A DNA stretch of 36,890 nt from Caldilineaceae bacterium (GCA_026708085.1 JAPOVP010000186.1:1-36890), one strand, 5' to 3'. Shown: positions 24,617-32,939, counted from the first letter of the stretch. The notes: generated by a model not told the origin, from the sequence alone. Made by a program: numbers and translations.

Positions 24617-24933
24617 ACCCGAATCTTGACCCGCCGAAACAGAAGTGGGAATCCGTAGAATATACCGATAGTCCTGAACTACCGGATATTGAAGACCTGC
24701 AAATTGTAGACAAGGGATTCTTGCCGTGCCCGGAAGATATTGTCTTTAAAGACGCCGAGAGAGAATATGGCACGGTTTCTCTCGACAAAGAGACGGTTAC
24801 TTTCTTCAAGAGAAAAGCTAAGGAAGTAGGAGCCTCCTATCAGACTCTGGTTCGGACTATCCTCAAAGAGTTTGTAGCCCGACAGAGCAGAAAGGCTTCT
24901 TGGAGTTGCAGAGAGGCGGTAGGCAGTCTGTGA
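24613..24933 (+). CDS. BrnA/CopG-type antitoxin-like protein
   Basis: This 106-aa protein has a C-terminal ribbon-helix-helix-like segment VSLDKETVTFFKRKAKEV then GASYQTLVRTILKEFVARQ (about 55-92), the pattern of BrnA antitoxins, which bind DNA and neutralise BrnT. The N-terminal 50 residues are acidic and suited to contact a toxin. It overlaps the toxin remnant by four bases. Since the toxin has lost its N-terminal half, the antitoxin appears to be an orphan. The codon use is less GC-rich than in the flanking catabolic genes. Confidence 0.65.
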   Translation: MNPNLDPPKQKWESVEYTDSPELPDIEDLQIVDKGFLPCPEDIVFKDAEREYGTVSLDKETVTFFKRKAKEVGASYQTLVRTILKEFVARQSRKASWSCREAVGSL

Positions 24934-24980
24934 CGCCACCGAACCTTCCCACCCTCCCGCAAAACTGGGTAGTCCCGTGA
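24930..24980 (+). pseudogene. 16-codon ghost of a second DUF402 gene
   Basis: A GTG overlapping the antitoxin stop begins MTPPNLPTLPQNWVVP, then TGA. The DUF402 gene starts MTTPE and ends NLPTLPQDWEVL, so this is its start joined to its end with the middle deleted. Even the bases before the start (CAGTCTGTGACG) match those at the DUF402 start. Confidence 0.6.
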
Positions 24981-24987
24981 CGTCACA
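24941..24987 (+). repeat. Direct repeat A: right copy
   Basis: Diverged copy of 24414-24460 (about five differences), marking the right edge of the toxin-antitoxin segment. Confidence 0.8.
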
Positions 24988-25002
24988 ACAACCTACCCCA
25001 AC

Positions 25003-25776
25003 TTAACCCTCCGCGACCACCGGGTTCCGCAGCACGCCGACCCCCGAGATCTCGATCTCAACCACATCACCCGGCTGAACCGGACCCACGCCCGACGGCG
25101 TACCCGTCATAATCACGTCACCCGGCAGCAGCGTAATCGCCTCGCTGATATAAGCGATCAGCTGCGCCACCGAAAAGATCAGATCGTCCGTGTTCGAGTG
25201 CTGCTTGACTTCTCCGTTCAGACGCGTTGTCAACTCGAGATTCGTGGAATCAAGCCCGGTCGCAATGTACGGACCCACCGGTTTGAACGTGTCGAACCCC
25301 TTGCCGATCAGCATGCAGCCGTTGGCCATCTCATTAGCTTGAATCACCCGTTCGCTGACATCGTTCCCACACGTGTACCCGAAAACATAGTCCAGCGCCT
25401 CCGCCTCCGCTACCCGGCGCGCCTCCTTACCGATGATGACCGTCAGTTCGCCCTCATAGTGGACGTTCTGCCCCTGCTTCGGGTATACGATCGCCTCCTC
25501 GGGGTCGAGGACTGCAGTCGAAGGCAGCATGAACAGCATCGGCTGGTCCGGCGGCGTCTGGCCCCCCTCTTCGGCATGGGCCAGGTAGTTCAGTCCCACC
25601 CCAATCAGCCGCGGACTCCCGACAGGCGCCAGCACGCGCACGCTGTCTAGGTGCGTCGTCTCGCCGCTCTCCTCCAGACTATCGAACGGACAAGCGGCCA
25701 GCTGGCGAATGGCGCCATCCTCTTCCAGAATGCCGTAGCTGATCCCATCGGCGACACTGTAGCGCAAAATCTTCAT
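25003..25776 (-). CDS. Fumarylacetoacetate hydrolase (FAH) family protein
   Basis: This 257-aa protein belongs to the FAH family, Mg-dependent enzymes that cleave C-C bonds or act as hydratases or isomerases on oxo acids (for example 2-hydroxyhepta-2,4-diene-1,7-dioate isomerase). The metal site is visible as Glu108 and Glu110 in HYEGELTVIIGK and Asp139 in YTCGNDVSER, followed by GKGFDTFKPVGP (158-169) and the closing MTGTPSGVGP. The ATG has AAGGAG about eight bases ahead. It lies at the edge of the catabolic region, divergent from the SDR gene. Substrate is unknown. Confidence 0.88.
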   Translation of the reverse strand: MKILRYSVADGISYGILEEDGAIRQLAACPFDSLEESGETTHLDSVRVLAPVGSPRLIGVGLNYLAHAEEGGQTPPDQPMLFMLPSTAVLDPEEAIVYPKQGQNVHYEGELTVIIGKEARRVAEAEALDYVFGYTCGNDVSERVIQANEMANGCMLIGKGFDTFKPVGPYIATGLDSTNLELTTRLNGEVKQHSNTDDLIFSVAQLIAYISEAITLLPGDVIMTGTPSGVGPVQPGDVVEIEISGVGVLRNPVVAEG

Positions 25777-26020
25777 CTCTGATTCTCCTTCTTGTAATGG
25801 GTGTTTTGTGAATACCGCATAAGTTTCTGTCCTGCTTACATCCTGTTATGGCCTTCCCGTTAACGGGGCTGCCCCTTATCAATGAGTAGGAAAAGGGTGG
25901 CAGCCGTGATAGACTGTGCACAACGGCTTATCAAGGCTGGCAACGAAGCGAAAGTCGCCGTTGCCCCCGGAATCCACTGGCCGTGAACCACTATCCACGA
26001 TTACAAAGGAGCACACAAAT

Positions 26021-26776
26021 ATGACCACCTCCGGCAGAGTCGCTATTATCACCGGTGCCGGCTCGGGCATCGGCAAACGCACTGCATTACTCCTGCTCGC
26101 CGAAGGATACGCCGTCGCCTTGGCCGGTCGTCGCCTCGACCGCCTTGAAGAAACCGCCGCCGAGTCCGGCGCCGGCGCGCGCGCCCTCGTCGTCCAAACT
26201 GACGTGACCGATCCCGCCGCCGTGGACAACCTCTTCGACCGCACCATCGAAGCCTTCGGCCGCCTCGACCTCCTTTTCAACAATGCCGGCCGCGGCGCCC
26301 CGCGCGCCGACTTTGACGAGATCTCCTACGAAGACTGGAAATCCGTCGTCGACGTAAACCTGACCGGCGTCTTCCTCTGCTCGCAGCGCGCCTTCCGCAT
26401 CATGAAAAATCAGACGCCCCAGGGCGGCCGCATCATCAACAACGGTTCCATCTCGGCGCATACCCCCCGCCCCAACTCCGCACCCTACACGTCCACCAAA
26501 CACGCCATCACCGGCCTCACCAAATCCACATCTCTCGACGGCCGCGCCTACAACATCTGCTGCGGCCAGATCGACATCGGCAACGCCGCCACCGAAATGA
26601 CCGCACGCATGCGCTCCGGCATCCCGCAGGCCAACGGCTCCGTCATGGTCGAGCCGAACATGGACTCCGACGGCGTCGCCCAAACCATCCTCTACATGGA
26701 CAGCCTGCCCCTTGATACCAACGTTCTCACCCTGACCGTCATGGCCAATCAGATGCCCTATGTAGGTCGCGGCTGA
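26021..26776 (+). CDS. Short-chain dehydrogenase/reductase (SDR)
   Basis: This 251-aa protein is a classical SDR: TGAGSGIG cofactor loop near residue 11, NNAGRG near 85, and catalytic Ser in NNGSISAH with Tyr-x-x-x-Lys in YTSTKHAITG. It oxidises an alcohol or reduces a ketone with NAD(P). The frame is open back to 25916, but the ATG at 26021 has AAAGGAG nine bases before it and starts exactly at the family N-terminus. It converges on the PhyH gene with six bases between stops. Confidence 0.92.
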   Translation: MTTSGRVAIITGAGSGIGKRTALLLLAEGYAVALAGRRLDRLEETAAESGAGARALVVQTDVTDPAAVDNLFDRTIEAFGRLDLLFNNAGRGAPRADFDEISYEDWKSVVDVNLTGVFLCSQRAFRIMKNQTPQGGRIINNGSISAHTPRPNSAPYTSTKHAITGLTKSTSLDGRAYNICCGQIDIGNAATEMTARMRSGIPQANGSVMVEPNMDSDGVAQTILYMDSLPLDTNVLTLTVMANQMPYVGRG

Positions 26777-26782
26777 ACGCGT

Positions 26783-27673
26783 TTACTGGTAACCTCCGAT
26801 CCCAAGAAGCTCTCTCGTTTCGGCATCAGCCTCGTCCAGCAATGCGTCGACCAGACTGTTCTCAGGTTTGACCCCAAAGGGAGAATAGCGCATCCACGTC
26901 GGACCGTAGCAGAGAATGAGCAGACGGCGCTTTTCGCCGTCTGGCCGTGTCGGCAAGGCCCGGTGCCACAGATTGCTGTGCATGATTATGCACGTCCCTG
27001 CCGGCCCCCGCACGATCTTCTGTCCCGGCAAATCGTCGAAACAATCGGCCGGCAGCGGATCGTGGATCCGCAAGTGCGAGCCCGGTACAACTGCCAGCGT
27101 TCCATTGGCACTGTTTAGTTCATCCAGATAGATCAGGCAGTCTAAAGTGTGGGGAAAGGAGAAGAATGCCGGCAGGGGCTTGGGAACAGTGCGCCGGTGC
27201 AGGTGCCACTGCGTTTCCTGGTTCGGCTCACCCGGGTAGCTGACCCGCCCGCCCAACTGCCGGATCCGTACAAACGGCCCCAACACCGCACGCGCGACCG
27301 ATAGCGTCGGCTGAAAGTCGATAAGTTCCAGGAAGGCCGGGTGCTTGTCCATAAGATAACGCGGAAACCAGCCGCCGAACCGTTTTGAGCGGCTGATAAC
27401 CGAGGTTCGTGCCGCCTTTCCACCGTTTGAACGCGGGGCGGCAGCCACTTCAGCAATTTCGACCTCGTCCAGCGCCCCCCGCAAACGCGCCAACTGCTCG
27501 CCGCGAAATAGTGCCTCCCGGATCAAGTACCCATGTGTGCCCAACTGCTCGATCTCCTGCGGCGTTGCCAGCACCTTGAAGCTGCGCTTCTTGTCTTCAT
27601 CGTCCGCATTGGTCATAATCTCATAGGAAACCGTGTGGCTGGGAAACTCTGCGTACTCTTGTTGCTCAGTCAT
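26783..27673 (-). CDS. Phytanoyl-CoA dioxygenase (PhyH) family protein, HxH variant
   Basis: This 296-aa protein resembles non-heme iron, 2-oxoglutarate-dependent PhyH oxygenases. Family segments are seen in order: QWHLHRRTVPKP (155-166), FSFPHTLDCLIYLDEL followed by ANGTLAVVPGSHL (189-201), AGTCIIMHSNLWHRAL (225-240) and a late RRLLILCYGP with the oxoglutarate-binding arginine. The usual iron motif His-x-Asp reads His157-Leu-His159 here, while the distal His237 is kept. That may change the iron chemistry or mark a distinct subfamily. The start has a plausible N-terminus, and the gene is divergent from the hydroxyacid dehydrogenase gene. Confidence 0.8.
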   Translation of the reverse strand: MTEQQEYAEFPSHTVSYEIMTNADDEDKKRSFKVLATPQEIEQLGTHGYLIREALFRGEQLARLRGALDEVEIAEVAAAPRSNGGKAARTSVISRSKRFGGWFPRYLMDKHPAFLELIDFQPTLSVARAVLGPFVRIRQLGGRVSYPGEPNQETQWHLHRRTVPKPLPAFFSFPHTLDCLIYLDELNSANGTLAVVPGSHLRIHDPLPADCFDDLPGQKIVRGPAGTCIIMHSNLWHRALPTRPDGEKRRLLILCYGPTWMRYSPFGVKPENSLVDALLDEADAETRELLGIGGYQ

Positions 27674-27849
27674 GGCGTCTGTGACCTCGTTTCCGCAGTT
27701 TTCCGAACGAACATCGGCGGGGCGCCTGGAGCGGCCTCGAAACTCTAGCTAGTCTACGGCAGTACCCATCTCTCGCGCAAAGGCCTGCCCCGGGCGCAGC
27801 ATACGAAACTGGCGGGCCGTCACGTTCCCTCCTCGGAGAATCTCGAACA

Positions 27850-28857
27850 ATGGCCAGACAAAAAGTGATTCTGAATCCCTACCCCCGTCCGCTCGACATG
27901 GTCATGTCCAGCCAGGACGCGGAACGTCTACACGATCTGGTCGACGTAATTTGGGGCAAGGACGAAGACATCCCCGAATCCGAGTTCGCCCGCGCTTGTG
28001 GCGACGCCTACGCCATCATTACCAGCTCCTGGCGGCCCAGAACACTGGACGACATGCCCAACCTGCGCGCAATCATGGAAACCGGCGGCCGCCACCCCAG
28101 CCCCGCGCACCTGGACTACGAGACATGCTTCGCACGCGGCATCCGCGTCCTCAGCTGCGCACCCGCCTATGGTCCCATGGTCGCCGAAATGGCGCTCGGC
28201 ATGGCCATCGCCGCTGCCCGCGGCATCGTCAGCGCCCACCGCGACTTCGTCGCCGGCGAGGAACTCTACCTCTACCCCAGCAACAGCACCGCCTTCACCC
28301 TCTACGACCAGCCCGTCGGCTTTATCGGCTTCGGCGGTCTGGCGCAATCACTCAAATCGCTGCTGGCCCCCTTCCGCTGCCCGATTCAGGTCTACGATCC
28401 CTGGCTGCCCGCCAGCTTCATCAGCGATCGCGGCTGCACCCCGGTCAGCCTCCAGGATCTGCTTTCAGAATCACGCGTCATCTTCGTGCTCGCTATCCCC
28501 TCCAATGAAAACAAAGCCATGCTCGACCGCGAGCTGCTCTCGCTGATCAGGTCCGACGCCGTCCTGCTCCTCATCAGCCGCTCCCACCTCGTCGACTTCG
28601 ACGCCCTCACCGACCTGCTGCATCAGGGCCGCTTCCGCGCCGCCATCGACGTCTTCCCGCAGGAGCCGCTGGCCGATGACCATCCCATTCGCACCGCCCC
28701 CAACACCATCCTCTCCGCCCACCGCGCCGGCTCCGTCTGGCAGGACATGCACGCCATCGGGCGCATGGTCGTCGACGACCTTGAAACGATGCTCGCCGGC
28801 CTGCCGCCGACCAAAATGCAGACCGCCCAACCAGAGCTGATCTACCGTCTGCCCTAG
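27850..28857 (+). CDS. D-isomer-specific 2-hydroxyacid dehydrogenase family protein
   Basis: This 335-aa protein is a member of the NAD-dependent D-2-hydroxyacid dehydrogenase family, interconverting 2-oxo and 2-hydroxy acids. The Rossmann loop GFIGFGGLAQSL (near 157-168) and the catalytic trio are visible: Arg in LISRSHLVDFDAL, Glu in DVFPQEPL and His in LSAHRAGS. GGAG lies before the ATG. It is the first of four plus-strand genes (followed by UxuA-like, P-loop and amidohydrolase genes). The gap to the next gene is 98 bases. Confidence 0.88.
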   Translation: MARQKVILNPYPRPLDMVMSSQDAERLHDLVDVIWGKDEDIPESEFARACGDAYAIITSSWRPRTLDDMPNLRAIMETGGRHPSPAHLDYETCFARGIRVLSCAPAYGPMVAEMALGMAIAAARGIVSAHRDFVAGEELYLYPSNSTAFTLYDQPVGFIGFGGLAQSLKSLLAPFRCPIQVYDPWLPASFISDRGCTPVSLQDLLSESRVIFVLAIPSNENKAMLDRELLSLIRSDAVLLLISRSHLVDFDALTDLLHQGRFRAAIDVFPQEPLADDHPIRTAPNTILSAHRAGSVWQDMHAIGRMVVDDLETMLAGLPPTKMQTAQPELIYRLP

Positions 28858-28955
28858 CAGCCTGATCCGCCCGCCATCAAGCGCCAGTTCATCGTGTAGC
28901 GCCCTTCGACTAACCGCTTTCACATCTTTCATCCTGAATCGAACCGGAGCCGACC

Positions 28956-29969
28956 ATGAGAATCTGCGTCTACGTATCCTTGCCCGACCACGACAACTTC
29001 CTCGGCTTTCTCAAGCAGTACGACATCCTTGACGTCGCCCTCAGTTCCACCTGCCATCCCGATCACCGCACACGCTTCTCACCCGAAGCCGCCGACAAAC
29101 CGGGTGCCTTCTGGGACTTCCAGACCCTCCTGTGGGCGCGCACCCAGTGCGAAGACGCCGGCCTCAATCTCGTCTCCATTGAAAACCCTCTGCCAAACTG
29201 GTGCTACGAAAAGATCGTCCTCGGCCAGGACGGCCGCGACCAGCAGATCGAAAATGTCGCCGAGACCATTCGCAACATGGGCCGCGCCGGCGTACCGGTC
29301 TACGGCTACCACTGGATGGTCAATCAGCCCGGAGTAACCCGCAACTCCTGGCGTACCTCGCTCTCCACGCCCGGTCGCGGCAACGCCCAGGTCAGCAGGT
29401 TTGAACAGGAAGTGGCCGACCGCGGCCCTCTCTTCCGCGATCGCGAGTACACGCACGAGGAGATGTGGAGCAACTACGAATACTTCATCAAGGCCATCGT
29501 CCCCGTGGCCGAGGAAGCCGGCGTCAGACTGGCTCTCCATCCCGACGACCCGCCCGTCGAAAAGCTGGGCGGCATCCCGCGCCTGTTCTGCAACCCCGCC
29601 GGCTTCCAGCGCGCCATGGACATCGCCGACAGCCCGGCAAGCGGCCTCAACTTCTGCCTCGGCAACTGGACCGCCATGAACGTCGACATCCACGACGCCA
29701 TCCGCCGTTTCGGCGGCCGCAACCAGATCGTCTACGGCCACGTCCAGGGCGTCCAGGGCGCTTCCCCCGACTTCCGCGAATGCTTCCTCGAAGAGGCCGA
29801 TTGTGACTTCCTGGAGGTTTTCAAAACATTCAGAGAGGTAGGCTTCGACGGCGCCCTCATCCCCGGCCACTTCCCCCATACCATCTATGACAACGAGCGA
29901 GTCCACCACGGCCTCCTGTACGCCGCCGGCTATATCAAAGGGCTTCTTCAGACACTCGACACAAACTAG
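28956..29969 (+). CDS. Mannonate dehydratase (UxuA) family protein
   Basis: This 337-aa protein matches mannonate dehydratase, which converts D-mannonate to 2-keto-3-deoxygluconate in hexuronate breakdown. Family segments are PLPNWCYEKIVLG, VPVYGYHWM, LALHPDDPPVEKLGGIPRLF, NFCLGNW (Mn-binding Cys region) and IPGHFPHTIYDN. The length is close to that of short UxuA enzymes (360-390 aa), slightly shorter. Relatives annotated as UxuA in similar genomes may act on other sugar acids, so the substrate is not certain. It is in line with the 2-hydroxyacid dehydrogenase gene before it and the P-loop gene after it. Confidence 0.85.
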   Translation: MRICVYVSLPDHDNFLGFLKQYDILDVALSSTCHPDHRTRFSPEAADKPGAFWDFQTLLWARTQCEDAGLNLVSIENPLPNWCYEKIVLGQDGRDQQIENVAETIRNMGRAGVPVYGYHWMVNQPGVTRNSWRTSLSTPGRGNAQVSRFEQEVADRGPLFRDREYTHEEMWSNYEYFIKAIVPVAEEAGVRLALHPDDPPVEKLGGIPRLFCNPAGFQRAMDIADSPASGLNFCLGNWTAMNVDIHDAIRRFGGRNQIVYGHVQGVQGASPDFRECFLEEADCDFLEVFKTFREVGFDGALIPGHFPHTIYDNERVHHGLLYAAGYIKGLLQTLDTN

Positions 29970-30028
29970 ACCCGCCAATTCCAACACCGCCAGCTGCCTG
30001 GACAGCGACATTTTCGGAGAAACCTACC

Positions 30029-30709
30029 ATGTACCTGATTCTCATCGGCTGCGAATACGCCGGCACCACCACCCTGGCCCACGCCATCAACGAATGGGCC
30101 CAGGAGTCCCTGGGCACCGAGTTCAAACTGATCCACGACCACAACAAGCTGCCCGATACCAAACCGCACGGCCCCGAGCTGACACCCGAAGATATCGCCG
30201 CCTTCCAGCAGCTCAGCCCCCGCCTCACCGAGGTCATCCAGCGCCACAACCTCTACTATCACACGCCCTGGGCCTCCGGCTCCGCCGAGAACTTCATGGG
30301 CATCGGCCTCTACTTCGACGAGCTGGTCTACGCCACCAGGTACTACGGTTACGGCGGCCGCGGCCAGGACGGTGACCGCACAGTGATCTCCCGCAATCTC
30401 GAACAGCGCATCCTCCAGTTCAGGCCCGACGCCGTCCTCATCCTCGTGGAGGCCGCGCCCGACGCGATCCGCAAGCGCATGGCGCAAAGCCCGCATCCCT
30501 ATCCCGTCGTGCCCGAATCAGATGTCGAGCACATCATCCGGCGCTTCCAGGAAGAGTACGATCACTCGCTCATACGCCAGAAGTTCAAGCTGGACACATC
30601 AACCGCGACGGTAGCGGAGTCCGTGGCAGACTTCGCCGCCAGCATCCAGCCCTACCTGACCGAAAGCGAACTGTTGCGGCTCGCGCTGCGACAGGGAAAG
30701 GCCGGCTAG
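30029..30709 (+). CDS. P-loop-like protein with Walker lysine replaced by threonine
   Basis: This 226-aa protein resembles small P-loop kinases. Its first strand and loop, LILIGCEYAGTTTLA (3-17), match GxxxxGK[ST]T except that Thr13 stands where the lysine should be. Later segments LILVEAAPDAIRKRMAQSPH (about 145-165, kinase LID-like) and a C-terminal helix support a nucleoside/sugar kinase-like fold. A loop-like GYGGRGQDGDRTVISR segment precedes it. I cannot name a family. It sits four bases before the amidohydrolase gene, so the two are probably co-translated. It is 59 bases after the UxuA-like gene. Confidence 0.6.
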   Translation: MYLILIGCEYAGTTTLAHAINEWAQESLGTEFKLIHDHNKLPDTKPHGPELTPEDIAAFQQLSPRLTEVIQRHNLYYHTPWASGSAENFMGIGLYFDELVYATRYYGYGGRGQDGDRTVISRNLEQRILQFRPDAVLILVEAAPDAIRKRMAQSPHPYPVVPESDVEHIIRRFQEEYDHSLIRQKFKLDTSTATVAESVADFAASIQPYLTESELLRLALRQGKAG

Positions 30710-30713
30710 TCCA

Positions 30714-32123
30714 ATGAGCGAGAACGCCTGCGATCTACTCATCAGCAACGGGCAGATTGTCACCATGGACGCCGCCCGCACCATCTACGCCTCCGGCGCC
30801 GTGGCCGTCACAGGCTCGCGCATTGTCGAGGTAGGCGCCGCCGCCGAGCTGCGCCCGAAATATGACGCCGGCCAGACGATCGACGCCGCCGGCGCCATCG
30901 TCCATCCCGGCTTCATCGACGCCCACAACCACATCGTGCACACCACCTGCCGCGGTGTCTTCGGCAATATCCACGACGTAGACGCCTCCACAATCAAGTT
31001 CGCCGACTGGAAAGCCGATGTCACCTCCCAGGACGAAGCCGACGCCACCGCCATGGCCGCCCTCGAGATGCTGCAAAGCGGCTTCACCATGTTCATCGAG
31101 CCCGGCACCCTCTTCTCAACCGACGTCGCCGCCGCAGCAGTCGAACGCATCGGCATGAGGGCGCTCTTCGCCCCGCCCTACATCTGGGACCGCCGCGAAA
31201 CGCTCGCCGCCATGTCAGGCCTCGAAAGCCCCCGCCTCATGGCCCGCGCCCCCGTCGACCGCGACCGCGCGCTCGGACTCCTCGACGCCGAGCTGCACAG
31301 AAATCAGGACCCCGAAGCACTGGTGCGCGGCTTTGTCTTCGTATACGGCGTCGGCACCGCCTCGCCCGAACTGCTGCAGGCCGCCCACGCCTGCGCCCGC
31401 GCCAACGACGTTCCCCTCCACCTGCACGCCGGCTACGCCCCTGGCGAAGGCGAAATCTATCGCTCAATAACAGGTGTCAGCCAGCTCGTCCACCTGCACG
31501 AACTCGGCGTCCTCGACCAGAACACCTTCATCGTCCACGCCAACCTCCTCGACGATGACGAAGAGGCCGCCATCCAGGAGAGCGGCTGCCAGATCATATG
31601 GTCCCCAATCTCCTTCTTCTCTCTCGGCATCGCCCGCACAGCCGACTTCCGAATGGCCGCGCGCCACCGCCGCGGCATCCCCGTATCCCTCGCCGTCGAC
31701 GGCGCCTTCGACTGCACGCCCGCCGAGCTCATGCAGGCCGCACATTTCGCCGCACGAGTAGGCGACGATCCAGTATCCCCCTCCGACCTCCTCGAAATGC
31801 AGACCCTGAATGCCGCCGCCGCAGCCGGCCTCCAGGCCGAACTCGGCAGCCTCGAACCGGGTAAACGCGCCGATATCGTCATCCGCTCCCCGCACGCCGC
31901 CGGCGCCTACCCCGCCAACAACCCCGTTCACCTCCTCGCCCTGACAATGGGCACCGGAAGCGTCGACACTATCCTCGTCAACGGCGAAATCGTACTCCGC
32001 CGCGGCCGCTCCACCCGCGTCGACGAGCTGGAGATAGCTCAGGCAGTGACCGCGTCGGTCGCCCAACGCGCCCAGAGGCTCGGTATCGACCCAGGTAGCG
32101 AATGGCCTGTGGCGCAGGCATAA
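30714..32123 (+). CDS. Amidohydrolase family protein (TRZ/ATZ-like)
   Basis: This 469-aa protein belongs to the metal-dependent amidohydrolase superfamily. The N-terminal metal motif is HPGFIDAHNHIVH (His71/His73), later ligands are His236/His238 in PLHLHAGYAPGE and His275 in FIVHANLLDD, and Asp329 is in SLAVDGAF; a C-terminal beta-sandwich (LEPGKRADIVIR) is typical. Deaminases of this group usually read H-x-H-x-A-E at the second site; here the Glu is replaced (HLHAGY), so classic deaminase activity is doubtful. It follows the P-loop gene with four bases between stop and start. Confidence 0.85.
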   Translation: MSENACDLLISNGQIVTMDAARTIYASGAVAVTGSRIVEVGAAAELRPKYDAGQTIDAAGAIVHPGFIDAHNHIVHTTCRGVFGNIHDVDASTIKFADWKADVTSQDEADATAMAALEMLQSGFTMFIEPGTLFSTDVAAAAVERIGMRALFAPPYIWDRRETLAAMSGLESPRLMARAPVDRDRALGLLDAELHRNQDPEALVRGFVFVYGVGTASPELLQAAHACARANDVPLHLHAGYAPGEGEIYRSITGVSQLVHLHELGVLDQNTFIVHANLLDDDEEAAIQESGCQIIWSPISFFSLGIARTADFRMAARHRRGIPVSLAVDGAFDCTPAELMQAAHFAARVGDDPVSPSDLLEMQTLNAAAAAGLQAELGSLEPGKRADIVIRSPHAAGAYPANNPVHLLALTMGTGSVDTILVNGEIVLRRGRSTRVDELEIAQAVTASVAQRAQRLGIDPGSEWPVAQA

Positions 32124-32226
32124 GGGACCGGAGATTCGAAATACTGCGTGTCTTACTTCAAGCACTGCCCTAAGGCAACTGCGCATCATCGCGAGCAGAT
32201 CAGCTGTTTTCCCTGGCAAATCCCGT

Positions 32227-32258
32227 TTGACAATGTCGGACAACTGCGAGAGCTTACC
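32227..32258 (+). promoter_or_regulatory. Promoter-like element upstream of Uma2 gene
   Basis: TTGACA is followed after 18 bases by AGCTTACC. The same pair with the same spacing occurs at 33094 upstream of the sugar-binding protein gene. The -10 match to TATAAT is poor, so the site is tentative. Confidence 0.35.
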
Positions 32259-32311
32259 ATCAGATGAAGGCTTTGGCAGGCAACAGTTGTTCTGACAGGA
32301 GGGCAACAAAG

Positions 32312-32908
32312 TTGAGAGTGGAACCTGTTTCTCAAAACAGTCCGGCGACGACTGAGCTTACTTACGAGGACTATCAGAAGACCTCCGATGATGAACGCTA
32401 CGAACTTCTGGACGGGGCGTTGATGATTTCACCCTCTCCGAATACAGCCCATCAGTCCGTTCAGGCCGAGTTAGGTTGGCGGATGGCCCGCTTTGTAAGA
32501 GAGGGCAGACTCGGACATCTCTTCTTCGCCCCCACTGACGTCGTCCTCTCCCCTACTGACGTCGGCCAGCCCGATCTGCTGTTCATATCATCACAGCGGG
32601 CACACATTGTCACCCTCGCCAACATCCAGGGCGCACCCGACCTTATAGTCGAAATCCGCTCCGACTCCACCGCCGAGCGCGATGAGTCGTTCAAACGTCA
32701 ACTCTATGCAGACTTTGGCGTAAAAGAGTACTGGCTGGTCGATCCTGAAGCCGCAACCATCTCCGTTCTACTGTTGGGCGAAAAAGGCTACGCGGAGGCA
32801 GCTACCTACACTGCAGGCCAGACTCTGACTTCCCCCATGCTGGACGGCCTCTTTATCAATTTGGACGACCTGTTTCCAGACCTTGATTCAGAGGAAACGA
32901 CCACCTGA
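32312..32908 (+). CDS. Uma2 family endonuclease-like protein (DUF820)
   Basis: This 198-aa protein belongs to the Uma2/DUF820 family, which has a PD-(D/E)xK nuclease fold and is expanded in Chloroflexota and cyanobacteria; its biological role is unsettled. Visible are ERYELLDGALMISPSPN (28-44), Asp88 in VGQPDLLF, Glu114 in PDLIVEIRSDST, Lys129 in SFKRQLYADFGVKEYWLVDP. A frame extends to 32264, but the TTG at 32312 has AGGAGG nine bases ahead and is preferred. It stands alone between the catabolic genes and the sugar ABC operon. Confidence 0.8.
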   Translation: MRVEPVSQNSPATTELTYEDYQKTSDDERYELLDGALMISPSPNTAHQSVQAELGWRMARFVREGRLGHLFFAPTDVVLSPTDVGQPDLLFISSQRAHIVTLANIQGAPDLIVEIRSDSTAERDESFKRQLYADFGVKEYWLVDPEAATISVLLLGEKGYAEAATYTAGQTLTSPMLDGLFINLDDLFPDLDSEETTT

Positions 32909-32939
32909 TCCAGACCTGCCCTTCCGCACATCCCCGTAG

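Noticed and set aside
29079..30011. 310-aa open frame antisense to the UxuA-like gene
   Set aside because: Val/Ala/Asp/Gly-rich shadow frame; the sense strand encodes recognisable family motifs.
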